From an uncultured Phocaeicola sp. (GTDB lineage: Bacteria; Bacteroidota; Bacteroidia; Bacteroidales; Bacteroidaceae): 55,268 nucleotides of DNA. The notes beneath the pieces are model-generated. The model was given only the letters and a program-made list of their open reading frames with translations, was not told the DNA's origin and did no database searches. Both the position numbers and the translations under genes were made by a program. Positions 9,498-18,236 of the stretch are shown one piece after another (position 1 is the first letter of the stretch; every line of letters starts with the position of its first letter). The stretch spans positions 1-55,268 of the forward strand of contig CANPVZ010000025.1 in NCBI GenBank assembly GCA_947581855.1, given 5' to 3'.

Positions 9498-9950
9498 ATG
9501 AAAAAGTTTGTAGCTATAATGATGCTGATTGGTATATTGAGCGTATGCTTACATAATCAGGTGGTTGCTCAAGATGTAGTGACCAAAAAGGTTTCCGAAT
9601 TGCCGGAAAATGCACGAGAAATGCTTTCCAAGTATTTCCCTTACGCCAAAATATCTTATATTAAAGTCGATAAAGACTTATTTCTTACAACATCTTACGA
9701 TGTAAAACTATCTGATGGGACAGAAATAGATTTTAATAGTAAAGGTGATTGGTTGGAAATTGATTGTCAGAAAGAAGTTGTTCCTGCTGCTTTGATTCCT
9801 GAATCAATAAGAAAGTATATGGAAGAAAATTTTAAAGGTCAGCGGATTACTGAAATCGAAAGAAACAGAAAAGGATATCAGATAACATTGGCTAATGACT
9901 TAGAAATAAAATTTGATCCGTTCGGTACTTTCATTAAACTGGATTTATAA
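9498..9950 (+). CDS. PepSY-like (BLIP-fold) periplasmic protein
   Basis: A 150-residue protein with a signal peptide (MKKFVAIMMLIGILSVCLHNQVVAQ) and two tandem PepSY-like units. Each has the family's ...P..... Y....F....I..I......Y.V.L.DG.EI.F...G.W....  pattern: residues about 33-85 (LPENAREMLSKYFPYAKI, DGTEIDFNSKGDW) and about 90-150 (IPESIRKYMEENF, NDLEIKFDPFGTF). Proteins of this type bind or inhibit partner proteins in the periplasm; the partner here is unknown. It stands alone between the DUF4738 gene and IS copy B. Confidence 0.8.
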   Translation: MKKFVAIMMLIGILSVCLHNQVVAQDVVTKKVSELPENAREMLSKYFPYAKISYIKVDKDLFLTTSYDVKLSDGTEIDFNSKGDWLEIDCQKEVVPAALIPESIRKYMEENFKGQRITEIERNRKGYQITLANDLEIKFDPFGTFIKLDL

Positions 9951-10210
9951 AGTAATGATAAATAATTCGTAAACAATCTATATTGATAATAGAGTGTTAT
10001 GAGTCGCTACATTCGGAATTTGTAGGTTATGGCATCAGTTATCTTTCACTTAGAAGATTAGTAATCTCTAGAAATCGATTATATTAAGGAGAAGAGATAA
10101 GGGAAAGATCATCTTTTTGATAAATGTCTTTAGTCTGTTTGATATATAAAACCTGTTTGTAAATTACACTGAAATTTTGTGAGCTAAAATCTTAGGGAGG
10201 AAAAAATAGT
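9951..10210. other. Intergenic, nothing recognised
   Basis: AT-rich spacer between the PepSY-like gene and IS copy B. No gene, hairpin or repeat stands out on reading. Confidence 0.4.
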
Positions 10211-10388
10211 TAGGGATATTCAGAAAAAGTTCTAAAAAATAAGATGGCATGTGTAAATGATTACAGTTTTTCATTTCACATGCCATTTTTATAGTTGATT
10301 CATTTCTTCATGGCTCCATTTTGTTCCATCAGCACATAACGTTCCGGAGAAAACGTAAGACTTCTCCATTTCCATCAGCAAATTTATG

Positions 10389-11650
10389 TCACGCAACTTG
10401 GGTCTGTCTATTATGGACCTTGTCAATCATCAATAAGGCATTCGAAGTATGTATCCCAAAAAAGATCCGGAGTATTTCCGTTTTCCTGTTCCGTGCCTTG
10501 ACCTTTGTCAGGGAGTAATGCTGCTTGTGTCTAGCGAAGCTTTCTTCCGGACGTGTGGCACGTTCCCGGCTGAGCTCGCTCCGCAGTATCCTCCGCAGCT
10601 TCTCATCCTTTGCCGCACCCCTTGCCAACGAAGAAGGTAGCCATCCGACTTTCCGTACAGTATTTACGGTTGGCATAGATGGAATAGGCGGCAACGGCAC
10701 CTACTCTATTCCCACTCAGACTTTGTTGGAGACTGATACACTCCTTAAGGCGTATGCCTTCATTGAAGGATCGGAAGGAAAGATATTCAATAAAGAAGAT
10801 ACTGTATATTGTTCACCTTGGCTCCGAACTCTACTGATCTGCTCTCCTTTCCACGTACAATAGGACGAACATAGTGCCTGTCGATACTCACAATGCGGTT
10901 GTGTATCTCCTTTTTGCCTTCGAACAGCTGCTTCTGCTGTTCAAGTGTCTTGCGTATGACAGAGAGACGGCGGTGATAATCGGCTCTATGACCAAGCAGC
11001 TTTCTATAGGAGGAGTGCAGGTGGTCCGTCTGATGGAGGAGTGTTTCAAGCAGGTTTATCAGACGCCTTTTCAGCATTTTGGTACAGGATGCCTTACGTT
11101 TACGTTTCTCGCTATGGGCCGCACAAGCACGGTTTTACATCATCGTACTTGTTTCTCGGGCGGCGGATGCCCGGCCTGTGGCTGTCCTTACAAAGATGAC
11201 GGTAAAGCCATTCCAAACTTTCACAAAGCAGTCTCACATCCGTAGGATGATGCATCTAGCTTTCGTAACAGGTGGCATCAGTCATACATACATGCTGGTT
11301 ATCCAAGTAGGGACACCTGTGTTTCACAAATACAGACTGAAGGGATTCAATATCTGGTTTCTCGGCAAGCTCCTGACGGATGACACTGACAATCTTATAA
11401 TTGGTGATCGGATGAGAAAAATCAACCATGATGCCGTAGAAAAGCAGGAAGTAGATATTGGCGTTGAGGTGTTCTATCAGGTGCGATCTGATAATCCGGT
11501 ATAGGATTTCAGGACCATCAGGACAATCTTCCCGATGGCAGAAAAACAGCTCTTTCTACCCAAGGGAAATCCTTCAAACCCACCTCTGCTGCCAGGGATG
11601 ATAACGGAAAGAGTGAATGGATATGCCTCAGGTCACTGCAATGATTCAAG
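10389..11650 (-). pseudogene. DDE transposase, frameshifted (copy B)
   Basis: Same set of broken frames as copy A: C-terminal part at 10700-10389 (SELSRERATR, FFGIHTSNALLM), middle part at 11077-10787 (LKRRLINLLETLL, RPIVRGKESRSVEFG), and N-terminal scraps up to about 11650. It differs from copy A by a few substitutions and by an indel near 11130-11140 that further breaks the middle part. Confidence 0.85.
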
Positions 11651-11692
11651 TTATAGCGGAGACATATTTCTTATAAAGGTATTTCTTTTTTA

Positions 11693-11953
11693 AGATATTC
11701 TTCTACTATCATCAATTTTTCTTTTGCCCTATAGTGAAACGAACGGGTCCCATGCAACCATCTTCACCATATTCTTGGTAACGAAGATACCATTGAAGAA
11801 TCGTTTTTTATCCAATTTAAATTCTATAGAGAGAGCATTCGAGGACTCTCCTGCTATTAATCAACGGATAATATTCAGTCCTTCTTCAAATTTATGGTGT
11901 CTATACATAAAGCACCCCAAAAGTTTTGTGTCTAACTTTTAGGGTGCACTTCA
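11693..11953 (-). pseudogene. IS3-family orfA remnant (copy B)
   Basis: Same orfA start and the same in-frame stop as in copy A. The left terminal repeat ends at 11953. Its hairpin arms are GCACCCCAAAAGTT (11912-11925) and AACTTTTAGGGTGC, one base off the copy A arm. Here the IS3 end is followed by the remaining end of the DDE element (11954-11997), which shows the original insertion context. Confidence 0.7.
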
Positions 11954-12165
11954 ATTAATTAATTGGCTATTTTTATAGTATTTTCTGAATGTCCCTATTT
12001 AATTGATCGTATAATAATATGGAATTAAAGATTTGATTCCAGTATTCTAGTAACCATATCTTACTACCAAGCAATGTGTATCAACTTCTCTCCGTATTTA
12101 CAATTCAAAAATAGATAGATACTTTTGCCTCTTTTAATTAAAAAACATTAAATCTATGAGGGATG

Positions 12166-12210
12166 TTTGGAATAAGAGAAAACTCTATATAATTTTGTAA
12201 CAATTACAAA
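12166..12210 (+). promoter_or_regulatory. Ferritin promoter with dyad over the -7 element
   Basis: TTTG (12166-12169), a 20-bp spacer and TAATTTTG (12190-12197) give a full -33/-7 promoter. The perfect dyad TTTGTAA-CAA-TTACAAA (12194-12210) overlaps the -7 element and the expected start of transcription, where a bound regulator would block initiation. The ferritin start codon is 19 bp beyond. Confidence 0.65.
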
Positions 12211-12228
12211 CCAATAAATATTATAATT

Positions 12229-12711
12229 ATGATTTCACAGAATTTACAGAATGCTATTAATGGACAAATTGCTGCTGAAATGTGGTCGGCCAATTTGTAT
12301 CTTTCTATGTCTTATTATTTTGAGTCAAAAGGTTATAATGGTTTTGCTTCGTGGATGAAAGTACAAGCAAAGGAAGAAAATGAACATGCCGATATGTTGG
12401 CTCAGTATGTTATGAAACGCGGTGGCAGAGCTGTGGTATCCGCAATTGAAGCTGTACCGCAGGAATGGACATCTCCATTAGATGTTTTTGAACATGTATA
12501 CAAACACGAATGCCATGTATCGAAATTGATTGACAAATTGGTGGATGTAGCTTCTGCTGACAAAGACAAGGCATCTCAAGATTTCTTGTGGAGTTTTGTG
12601 CGCGAACAAGTAGAAGAAGAGGCTACTGCACAAAGTATTGTTGATAAAATTAAACTAGGTGGAGAAGCCGCTTTGTATCACTTGGATTTGAAGTTGGGCG
12701 AACGTAAATAA
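12229..12711 (+). CDS. ftnA: Non-haem ferritin
   Basis: A 160-residue four-helix-bundle protein. Ferroxidase ligands are in view: E in AAEMWSANLYLSMS (Glu17), and E, E and H in KVQAKEENEHADML (about residues 48-54). Further ligands are E in the helix near EHVYKHE and Q/E in REQVEEEATAQS. It stores iron as a mineral in the cytoplasm and limits Fenton chemistry. It is monocistronic, with its own promoter and a likely operator. A solo IS end with a strong hairpin follows and probably ends transcription. The assignment is secure; the symbol follows common use. Confidence 0.95.
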   Translation: MISQNLQNAINGQIAAEMWSANLYLSMSYYFESKGYNGFASWMKVQAKEENEHADMLAQYVMKRGGRAVVSAIEAVPQEWTSPLDVFEHVYKHECHVSKLIDKLVDVASADKDKASQDFLWSFVREQVEEEATAQSIVDKIKLGGEAALYHLDLKLGERK

Positions 12712-12786
12712 AAAGATTGTAAGTGTAAAGTTATCAAGGATAAAACTACGTTGAGAATTTTCCATATTGGTAACAAAAGGATTGAC

Positions 12787-12869
12787 AATAAAGGCAAATT
12801 ATCAGGATGCTGAAAAGGCACATTAGATAATTTGCCTTTATTTTTTAGAACATTTTCTGAATATCCCTA
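12787..12869 (+). mobile_element. Solo 3' end of the DDE IS family, acting as a terminator
   Basis: A perfect 17-bp stem (12787-12803 with 12826-12842, inner part AAAGGCAAATTATC / GATAATTTGCCTTT) is followed by T-rich sequence. Then comes TTTTTTAGAACATTTTCTGAATATCCCTA-like sequence ending at 12869, the end module seen at 563, 3862 and 10211. No transposase or second end accompanies it. It stands between ferritin and the stop codon of the convergent permease gene (12871). Confidence 0.65.
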
Positions 12870-12870
12870 T

Positions 12871-14061
12871 TTATTCCAAGTTATCAATCTCTTTACAAGC
12901 ACGTTTCACACGATATTTATAAACTAAGCATGCGGTAACAAAATAGATTACCGACTGTATCCACAAAATAATATACTGTTGCTCTATACCGGATAAGCCT
13001 GCATTCATAGAATTGAGTTTTACAAAAGCTAAAGTCGCCGGTGCCGTAGGGAAAATATAATGCAGTACTTTCCAATAAGCAGGTATTAATTCTAACGGAT
13101 AAGAAACCCCTGACAGAAATATTAGTCCAACTGAAAAAAAAGCCACTAATAACAAAGGGGCATCCGAATCGGTACAGACAAAAGACAATGTCAAACCGAA
13201 AAAGCAAGTCGATAATAAATAAGGTATCAACAACACTATTATTTCTCCATAATGTGCCAAATGTGGAAGTTGAAAAATAAGAGGCAACAATCCCAATAAG
13301 AACATGGAGAAAACAACATACAGCATCACATATACAAAAGTTTTACCCGCAATTACTTGAGCCATTTTCCCAAAAGAAATTCCATTTCGACCATAATTAA
13401 CAATAGAACGATTATGCCATTCATTCCCGCATAACATAAATATAACCATTATTAAAGTCTGAAAGATGATAACCATCAACACGGCAGGAATCAAATATGT
13501 GCCATAGCCACCTGTGTAATTATATAAAGGTATGCCTTTTACTTTTATGGTAGAAATCTGTAATATAGAAGTGACATCTTCTTGAGGAAGAAAGACGACA
13601 ATTTCCGGACGCACCGCGTTGTTTATTGCCAGCATTGCACCAGCCGATGCTTCTTGCACCGAAGCATAATAGAGAAATGCAGTTGTTGTACTAAAAGTAA
13701 TATATACCGCCTCCTCTCCCCTGCCGATTCTTTCGTCAAAATCAGCAGGTATATAAATATATCCTATAATATCACCCGTTTTCATCATCTCTTTAGCTCG
13801 TTGCAACTCGGGATTATCAGTCACTACCTGTATTTGAGGAGTTGCATCCAATGTCCGAGCATATTGGCGACTCAACGGCGTACGCGAGCAATCAACCACA
13901 GCTACTGGCGCTTTGCGTATAACATTGGGCTCGTACATATAATTATAAAGGAAACCATATAAAAAGATCCCTCCAGTTAATACCAACAACACGGCATAAC
14001 CGGAAACAATCGTACGGAATTCTCCGGCAATAATTTTCACTATATTATTCAATGTCTTCAT
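12871..14061 (-). CDS. ABC-2 type permease, second of the pair
   Basis: A 396-residue inner-membrane protein of the ABC-2 permease class (YhhJ-like). One N-terminal membrane segment (residues about 17-40) is followed by a large periplasmic domain (AVVDCSRTPLSRQYARTLDATPQ), then five membrane segments from about residue 190 on, with FLSGVSYPLELIP in the family position. It overlaps the upstream permease gene by 17 bp, so the two are co-translated and probably pair in one complex. Substrate unknown; with TolC and HlyD it should export something across the envelope. The gene ends 1 bp from an IS end. No ATPase gene is in this cluster. Confidence 0.88.
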   Translation of the reverse strand: MKTLNNIVKIIAGEFRTIVSGYAVLLVLTGGIFLYGFLYNYMYEPNVIRKAPVAVVDCSRTPLSRQYARTLDATPQIQVVTDNPELQRAKEMMKTGDIIGYIYIPADFDERIGRGEEAVYITFSTTTAFLYYASVQEASAGAMLAINNAVRPEIVVFLPQEDVTSILQISTIKVKGIPLYNYTGGYGTYLIPAVLMVIIFQTLIMVIFMLCGNEWHNRSIVNYGRNGISFGKMAQVIAGKTFVYVMLYVVFSMFLLGLLPLIFQLPHLAHYGEIIVLLIPYLLSTCFFGLTLSFVCTDSDAPLLLVAFFSVGLIFLSGVSYPLELIPAYWKVLHYIFPTAPATLAFVKLNSMNAGLSGIEQQYIILWIQSVIYFVTACLVYKYRVKRACKEIDNLE

Positions 14062-15229
14062 ATTTATGACTTAATACCGCCCGTTTTAAATGAGGCAAAA
14101 TTCCTAATGCCGGTAGAAGAAACAACAATAAAACCGCCAAGCCCTGCCACATATAAGCATATCCGTAATTACCATACAATAAGGTTTGGCCTAGTTCTAC
14201 AAAGTGGCGGATAGGAAACAAAAAAGAGGCGTAATAAACAGGCGGAAACATATATGGGACGGGAAATGTAACTCCCGATAAAGTTGCCCCCAACGAACCA
14301 ACCATAGATACCCCACTGATGACAAGACTTAGAGCCGGAAACAGCGAATAGATAAATACAGCCAGAGCCTGAGTGGACAGCACAAACAAAAATGCTATAA
14401 GATTAAGCGGCATATAATCTCCTGAAAAGGGAATATCCATTATACCGAAAAAGAAGTAATTGGCAAGACCGCTCATTATCATGAAGATACCAGAGTAAGG
14501 AAGTAATTTGCCCGCTACGGCTACAAATATATTCCCATCAGCAGTTTGTATCCATTCATCTGCCGTATGAAATTTACTTTCGCTGCCTAACGAATAAGTA
14601 GTGACCAAAAGAAGCAACACTTGCAGAAAAACAAAGCAAAACGGATAAGTCAAATAAACGGAATAATCCATATCAGGGTTAAATAATGGGTGATTTTGCG
14701 AAGTAACCGGTAATAAAAAGGTCTCAATCTGGGCAGGTTTTACGCCCAACGCCACTGCTTGCATAACTACCGGAGACACAGATACCGTTTGCAACAAGCT
14801 CTCAAAAGCTCCCCGTATTTCACTTCCCACACTTAACAAAGCATAATGAAAATAATAAGTTAATGCCGCCGTTTTTCCATCCTGCAAATCCACTTCAAAA
14901 TCAGTAGGAATCACTAAATAACCATATATTTCTTTTTTTTCTGTGGCCACACGTGCTTCCGCTGCATCCGCATAATATTTTGTCACATGAAATGTGGGAA
15001 CAGCCTCTACCATACGGCTTATCTTACGGGAAGTAGCCGTTGCATCCATATCCACAATACCTACAGGAAGATTCTCCATTTGTCCATTTCCAAAAATAGT
15101 TGCCATAAAGAAAATGGAAAACAAAGGCAACAACACACAGGCTACAAAATAAATCCTGCGAGAAGTCATCCTCCGGAGTTCCCGGCAAAAGACGTTTATA
15201 AACGGAGTATGTCGATTCAAATTTTTCAT
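14045..15229 (-). CDS. ABC-2 type permease, first of the pair
   Basis: A 394-residue protein with the same build as its downstream partner: an N-terminal membrane segment (VACVLLPLFSIFFMATIF), a periplasmic domain (GIVDMDATATSRKISRMVEAVPT) and a C-terminal set of membrane segments with SGVTFPVPYMFPPVYYAS. It probably forms a heterodimeric channel with the product of 12871-14061. Spacing to the HlyD gene upstream is unusually wide (469 bp), yet all four genes run the same way. The start at MKNLNRHTPFINVFCREL fits the family. Confidence 0.88.
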   Translation of the reverse strand: MKNLNRHTPFINVFCRELRRMTSRRIYFVACVLLPLFSIFFMATIFGNGQMENLPVGIVDMDATATSRKISRMVEAVPTFHVTKYYADAAEARVATEKKEIYGYLVIPTDFEVDLQDGKTAALTYYFHYALLSVGSEIRGAFESLLQTVSVSPVVMQAVALGVKPAQIETFLLPVTSQNHPLFNPDMDYSVYLTYPFCFVFLQVLLLLVTTYSLGSESKFHTADEWIQTADGNIFVAVAGKLLPYSGIFMIMSGLANYFFFGIMDIPFSGDYMPLNLIAFLFVLSTQALAVFIYSLFPALSLVISGVSMVGSLGATLSGVTFPVPYMFPPVYYASFLFPIRHFVELGQTLLYGNYGYAYMWQGLAVLLLFLLPALGILPHLKRAVLSHKYEDIE

Positions 15230-15698
15230 TTATTCTTTTACCACAGATTACACACATTATACAAAACATTTATATTATTCCTGAAGTTTAATCTAATGCA
15301 GATTCACACGGATTATTTTTTCACCACGGACTTTCTAAAGCACACCAACTAAATATTAAACTTCAGACCGGATACTAACTACTATATATTACTCATCTCC
15401 CTTAATTATGCAAATAAATATGAGAGCACAAATTATTTTTACTACAGATTACCTACGTTACCATAAATAATCAAGTTTTAAAACCTCTCATCCATAAGTA
15501 AATCGTTCAGCTTTAACTCCTAAATCTGAAGCTAAAAAGCCGACAATTGCTTAAAATACTGAACAAAGCAACGATGCTTTACTCTCTTTACCACCTCCAC
15601 TGTTATAACAAAAGCGTAATTAATAATTTAACCGAATGATATCCTTACTTACCTTATTATTCTTCAACAAATAAAACGAGAAATTCATTCTTATATTA
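15230..15698. other. Wide intra-cluster gap with degenerate ACAGATT repeats
   Basis: No gene is seen. Short imperfect repeats of the type ACCACAGATTACACA occur at about 15239-15254, 15299-15335 (CAGATTCACACGGATT, CACCACGGACTTT) and 15431-15445 (CTACAGATTACCTACG). Such AATCTGTG-like words recur at 32464-32521. They may be relics of a dispersed repeat that expanded the gap. Confidence 0.45.
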
Positions 15699-16682
15699 CT
15701 ATAAATCAACTAATACAGACATTCCTGGACGCAAATCGGAAACAGGTTGTTCAGGACGAGCATGAATTTCAAAGGTACACATGTCATAACTTCCGGTTTG
15801 TTTAGTGGAACGCCAAGTAGCAAAACTTCCCAATGGACTGATGTAGTAGATACGAAAAGCAATCTCTTTCCCGCCCAATGCGGGGACCTCCCCAACGAAT
15901 GTTCCATTCATCTTGAAATAAGGCATATAATCTTCCCTTACATTCAGTACTACATAACAATCATCAAGAACTACTAAACTCATAATAGGCATTCCGGCGC
16001 CTACCAGCTCGCCCCGCTTAGGATAAATAGTAGCAATCTGCCCACCCTGGGGAGCCATCAGACAAGCATCGGCAAGCAAGGCTTTCACTTGATTCACCGT
16101 AGCCTGAGCTGCACCAACCAAAGCACGAGCGCTCTGTTTGTCTTGCACTTGAGCTCCTTCTGAAACCAATAAGTATTGCTGGTGAGCCGCTTTCTCTGCC
16201 GCTACCGCTGATTGATATAATGCTTCTACTTCATCCTTACGTTGAGATGAAACGACGCTGTCGCGATACAAAGTAGAAATCCGATCGTAAGTAGTCTTCG
16301 CCAGCTTCAAGTCCGTCTTCGATTTATTCCACAATTCATAAAACGATTGAATGATTTGTTTTCGGGTGCCATCGTCAATCTTTTCATTCTGGAACTTGGC
16401 GATATCTTCCAATGCATTAACTTGCTGATACTTTGCCTCCACTTCAGGACTGTTAATCAATACTAGCGTATCCCCCGCTCTTACGTTCTGTCCCTCGTTT
16501 ACACAAAAAGAATCGATACGCCCCGGTAATTTCCCAGAGATACGAATTTCCGTAGCTTCTATCTGCCCTTGCAACACCACAGGTTTTCCGCTCATTGCCA
16601 TTATGCCTATTAACGAAACTATTACCACTAGTACAAGTACCACTACAAAAGCTGTCCCCAGCCATTTATTCTGTTTCTCCAT
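15699..16682 (-). CDS. HlyD/EmrA-type membrane fusion protein
   Basis: A 327-residue periplasmic adaptor. One N-terminal membrane anchor (residues 9-30, FVVVLVLVVIVSLIGIMAM) is followed by a split lipoyl domain (GQIEATEIRISGKLPGRID...VNEGQNVRAGDTLVLI, and later ACLMAPQGGQIATIYPKRGELV). A long coiled-coil hairpin (about residues 85-200) lies between, then a beta-barrel domain. It would join the two permeases to the TolC-like protein encoded 114 bp upstream. Length and order are normal for the family. Substrate unknown. Confidence 0.92.
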   Translation of the reverse strand: MEKQNKWLGTAFVVVLVLVVIVSLIGIMAMSGKPVVLQGQIEATEIRISGKLPGRIDSFCVNEGQNVRAGDTLVLINSPEVEAKYQQVNALEDIAKFQNEKIDDGTRKQIIQSFYELWNKSKTDLKLAKTTYDRISTLYRDSVVSSQRKDEVEALYQSAVAAEKAAHQQYLLVSEGAQVQDKQSARALVGAAQATVNQVKALLADACLMAPQGGQIATIYPKRGELVGAGMPIMSLVVLDDCYVVLNVREDYMPYFKMNGTFVGEVPALGGKEIAFRIYYISPLGSFATWRSTKQTGSYDMCTFEIHARPEQPVSDLRPGMSVLVDL

Positions 16683-16796
16683 ATATTATTTCTTTATATT
16701 TCAGAGTTTTTTATTTTACAACCAAATATTTCTCCTTCGATTACGGTTTTCGGGGTGATATTAATTTCATCTCTGCTTATCAAAATTTGAGTTCCT

Positions 16797-18236
16797 TTAT
16801 TTTGATTCGAAAATAAAATCTTCCGTCTTTCCCTGTCTAGCATACTGCCAGAAAGTATCCGGCACTCCACAAGCCGTCAACAAATTGGCTAAAGCTACAT
16901 CATACTGATAATAAGCCAACAAAAAAGCTATCTGAACTTTGGAAAGCATTGTTTCGGCATCAATGACTTCAGTAGAAGTAGCCATCCCCTCCTGAAAAGA
17001 CTTCCGACGGATACGTACCAGTTCACGGCTCATAGCTATTGTGGTATTCAGAGCCGTTACATTATCTTGTGCATTTTGCATCTCGCTATACAACTTGTCA
17101 ACCAACACTCCCAAATCATTGATTGTCTTTTCCCTCCCCGTAGCTAAAGATTCAAGCGAACGTTGAGTTTGCCGAATAGTAGCTTCTCTTTTCCAACCGT
17201 CAAATATAGTCCAAGTAAAGCCCACACCTATCATGGTTCGGGGCATCAAGTTTTTGGGAAGATTCTTTGCATAAAATGTCTGCTTTCCAAACAAAGCGAT
17301 ATTCGGAAGATAAGCGCTCCGGTGAATACGTAATTGATTCTTCAGCAATTCCATTTGATGATACAATAACTCTATCGGATAACTTTCCACAGGAATAAGC
17401 TCCTTGAAATAAAATTCCGAGGGCAGCTCTTCATTTATAAAAAGCGAAGAGACCGTAATAATATCCACCGGCTGTTGTATATTTAGCAAGGTACATAACG
17501 CTTGCTGCGCCACTCCATATTCTTTGCTCGCAGATTCCAGTTCCCGTTTAGCCTCATCCATACTCACTTGCACAAATAACCTCTCCGCCTTTGTAATCAT
17601 CCCGTTATCTTGTAATTTCAGGGCATTTTGATAATGCCTTTGCATGCCGATATATGTTTCTTCCCGTACTTGAACCACCTTTTTGGCTAATCTTACTGCA
17701 TAATAAGCCTCCACCAAAGACGTCTGCAAAGTAGCTCCGGTTTGTTCCATGTTTACTTCGGCCAGCCGCTCCATTGAACGCCCTATCTTGTTAGCAAAGA
17801 CTCTTTTTCCTCCTGTAAATACCGGCCACATAAGAGATGCATCCACAGTAGTCAGATTTCTTTTCAGCAAAGGAAAGGTCAATGAATACGACCCTATTTT
17901 ATCTAAGATAGAAGATATAAATTCATCATTCGGTATGATGGTATGAATAAAATCTTTGGCTGGATCTGTAAATTGGCTCAAAGGTTCTTTCACCTCTATC
18001 TTATCGGACAAATGTACATAAGCACCTGAAGCATCCAGAGAAGGGAACCAAGAAGAATTTAATATCTGACGCTCCTCACGAGCAATGCTAATTTGTTCCT
18101 GAGCTATTTTCAACGTCTGATTTCCTTTATTCATCAATCTAAAAGACTCCTCTAACGTCAGACTTATAGAATTTTCTGCATTCTGAGCTCCTACAGCCAA
18201 TGGAATAAAGAGAAATACTACGATTTGTTTCCACAT
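16797..18236 (-). CDS. TolC-family outer-membrane efflux protein
   Basis: A 479-residue protein with a signal peptide (MWKQIVVFLFIPLAVGAQ) and two long helical repeats typical of TolC: SFRLMNKGNQTLKIAQEQI near residue 35 and the second repeat from about residue 250. SSWFPSLDASGAYVHL and SAYLPNIALFGKQTF are the paired strand regions; GVGFTWTIFDGWKRE is the second-repeat signature. First gene of the export cluster tolC-hlyD-permease-permease. A class A 22-bp array begins 165 bp upstream of its start. No TetR-type regulator, common beside such operons, is present. Confidence 0.92.
   Translation of the reverse strand: MWKQIVVFLFIPLAVGAQNAENSISLTLEESFRLMNKGNQTLKIAQEQISIAREERQILNSSWFPSLDASGAYVHLSDKIEVKEPLSQFTDPAKDFIHTIIPNDEFISSILDKIGSYSLTFPLLKRNLTTVDASLMWPVFTGGKRVFANKIGRSMERLAEVNMEQTGATLQTSLVEAYYAVRLAKKVVQVREETYIGMQRHYQNALKLQDNGMITKAERLFVQVSMDEAKRELESASKEYGVAQQALCTLLNIQQPVDIITVSSLFINEELPSEFYFKELIPVESYPIELLYHQMELLKNQLRIHRSAYLPNIALFGKQTFYAKNLPKNLMPRTMIGVGFTWTIFDGWKREATIRQTQRSLESLATGREKTINDLGVLVDKLYSEMQNAQDNVTALNTTIAMSRELVRIRRKSFQEGMATSTEVIDAETMLSKVQIAFLLAYYQYDVALANLLTACGVPDTFWQYARQGKTEDFIFESK

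Larger units (their letters stand above)
10211..11997 (-). mobile_element. Decayed chimeric insertion sequence, copy B, with both terminal repeats
   Basis: Has TAGGGATATTCAGAAAA at 10211-10227 and its inverse TTTTCTGAATGTCCCTA at 11981-11997 (16 of 17 match). Inside are the same frameshifted DDE transposase and IS3 orfA remnant as copy A. It is about 1787 bp. Because it carries the same old lesions as copy A and both ends, it probably moved as a non-autonomous element, driven by a transposase supplied elsewhere. No clear target duplication is visible in the flanks (AAATAGT / TTTAATT). Confidence 0.8.
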
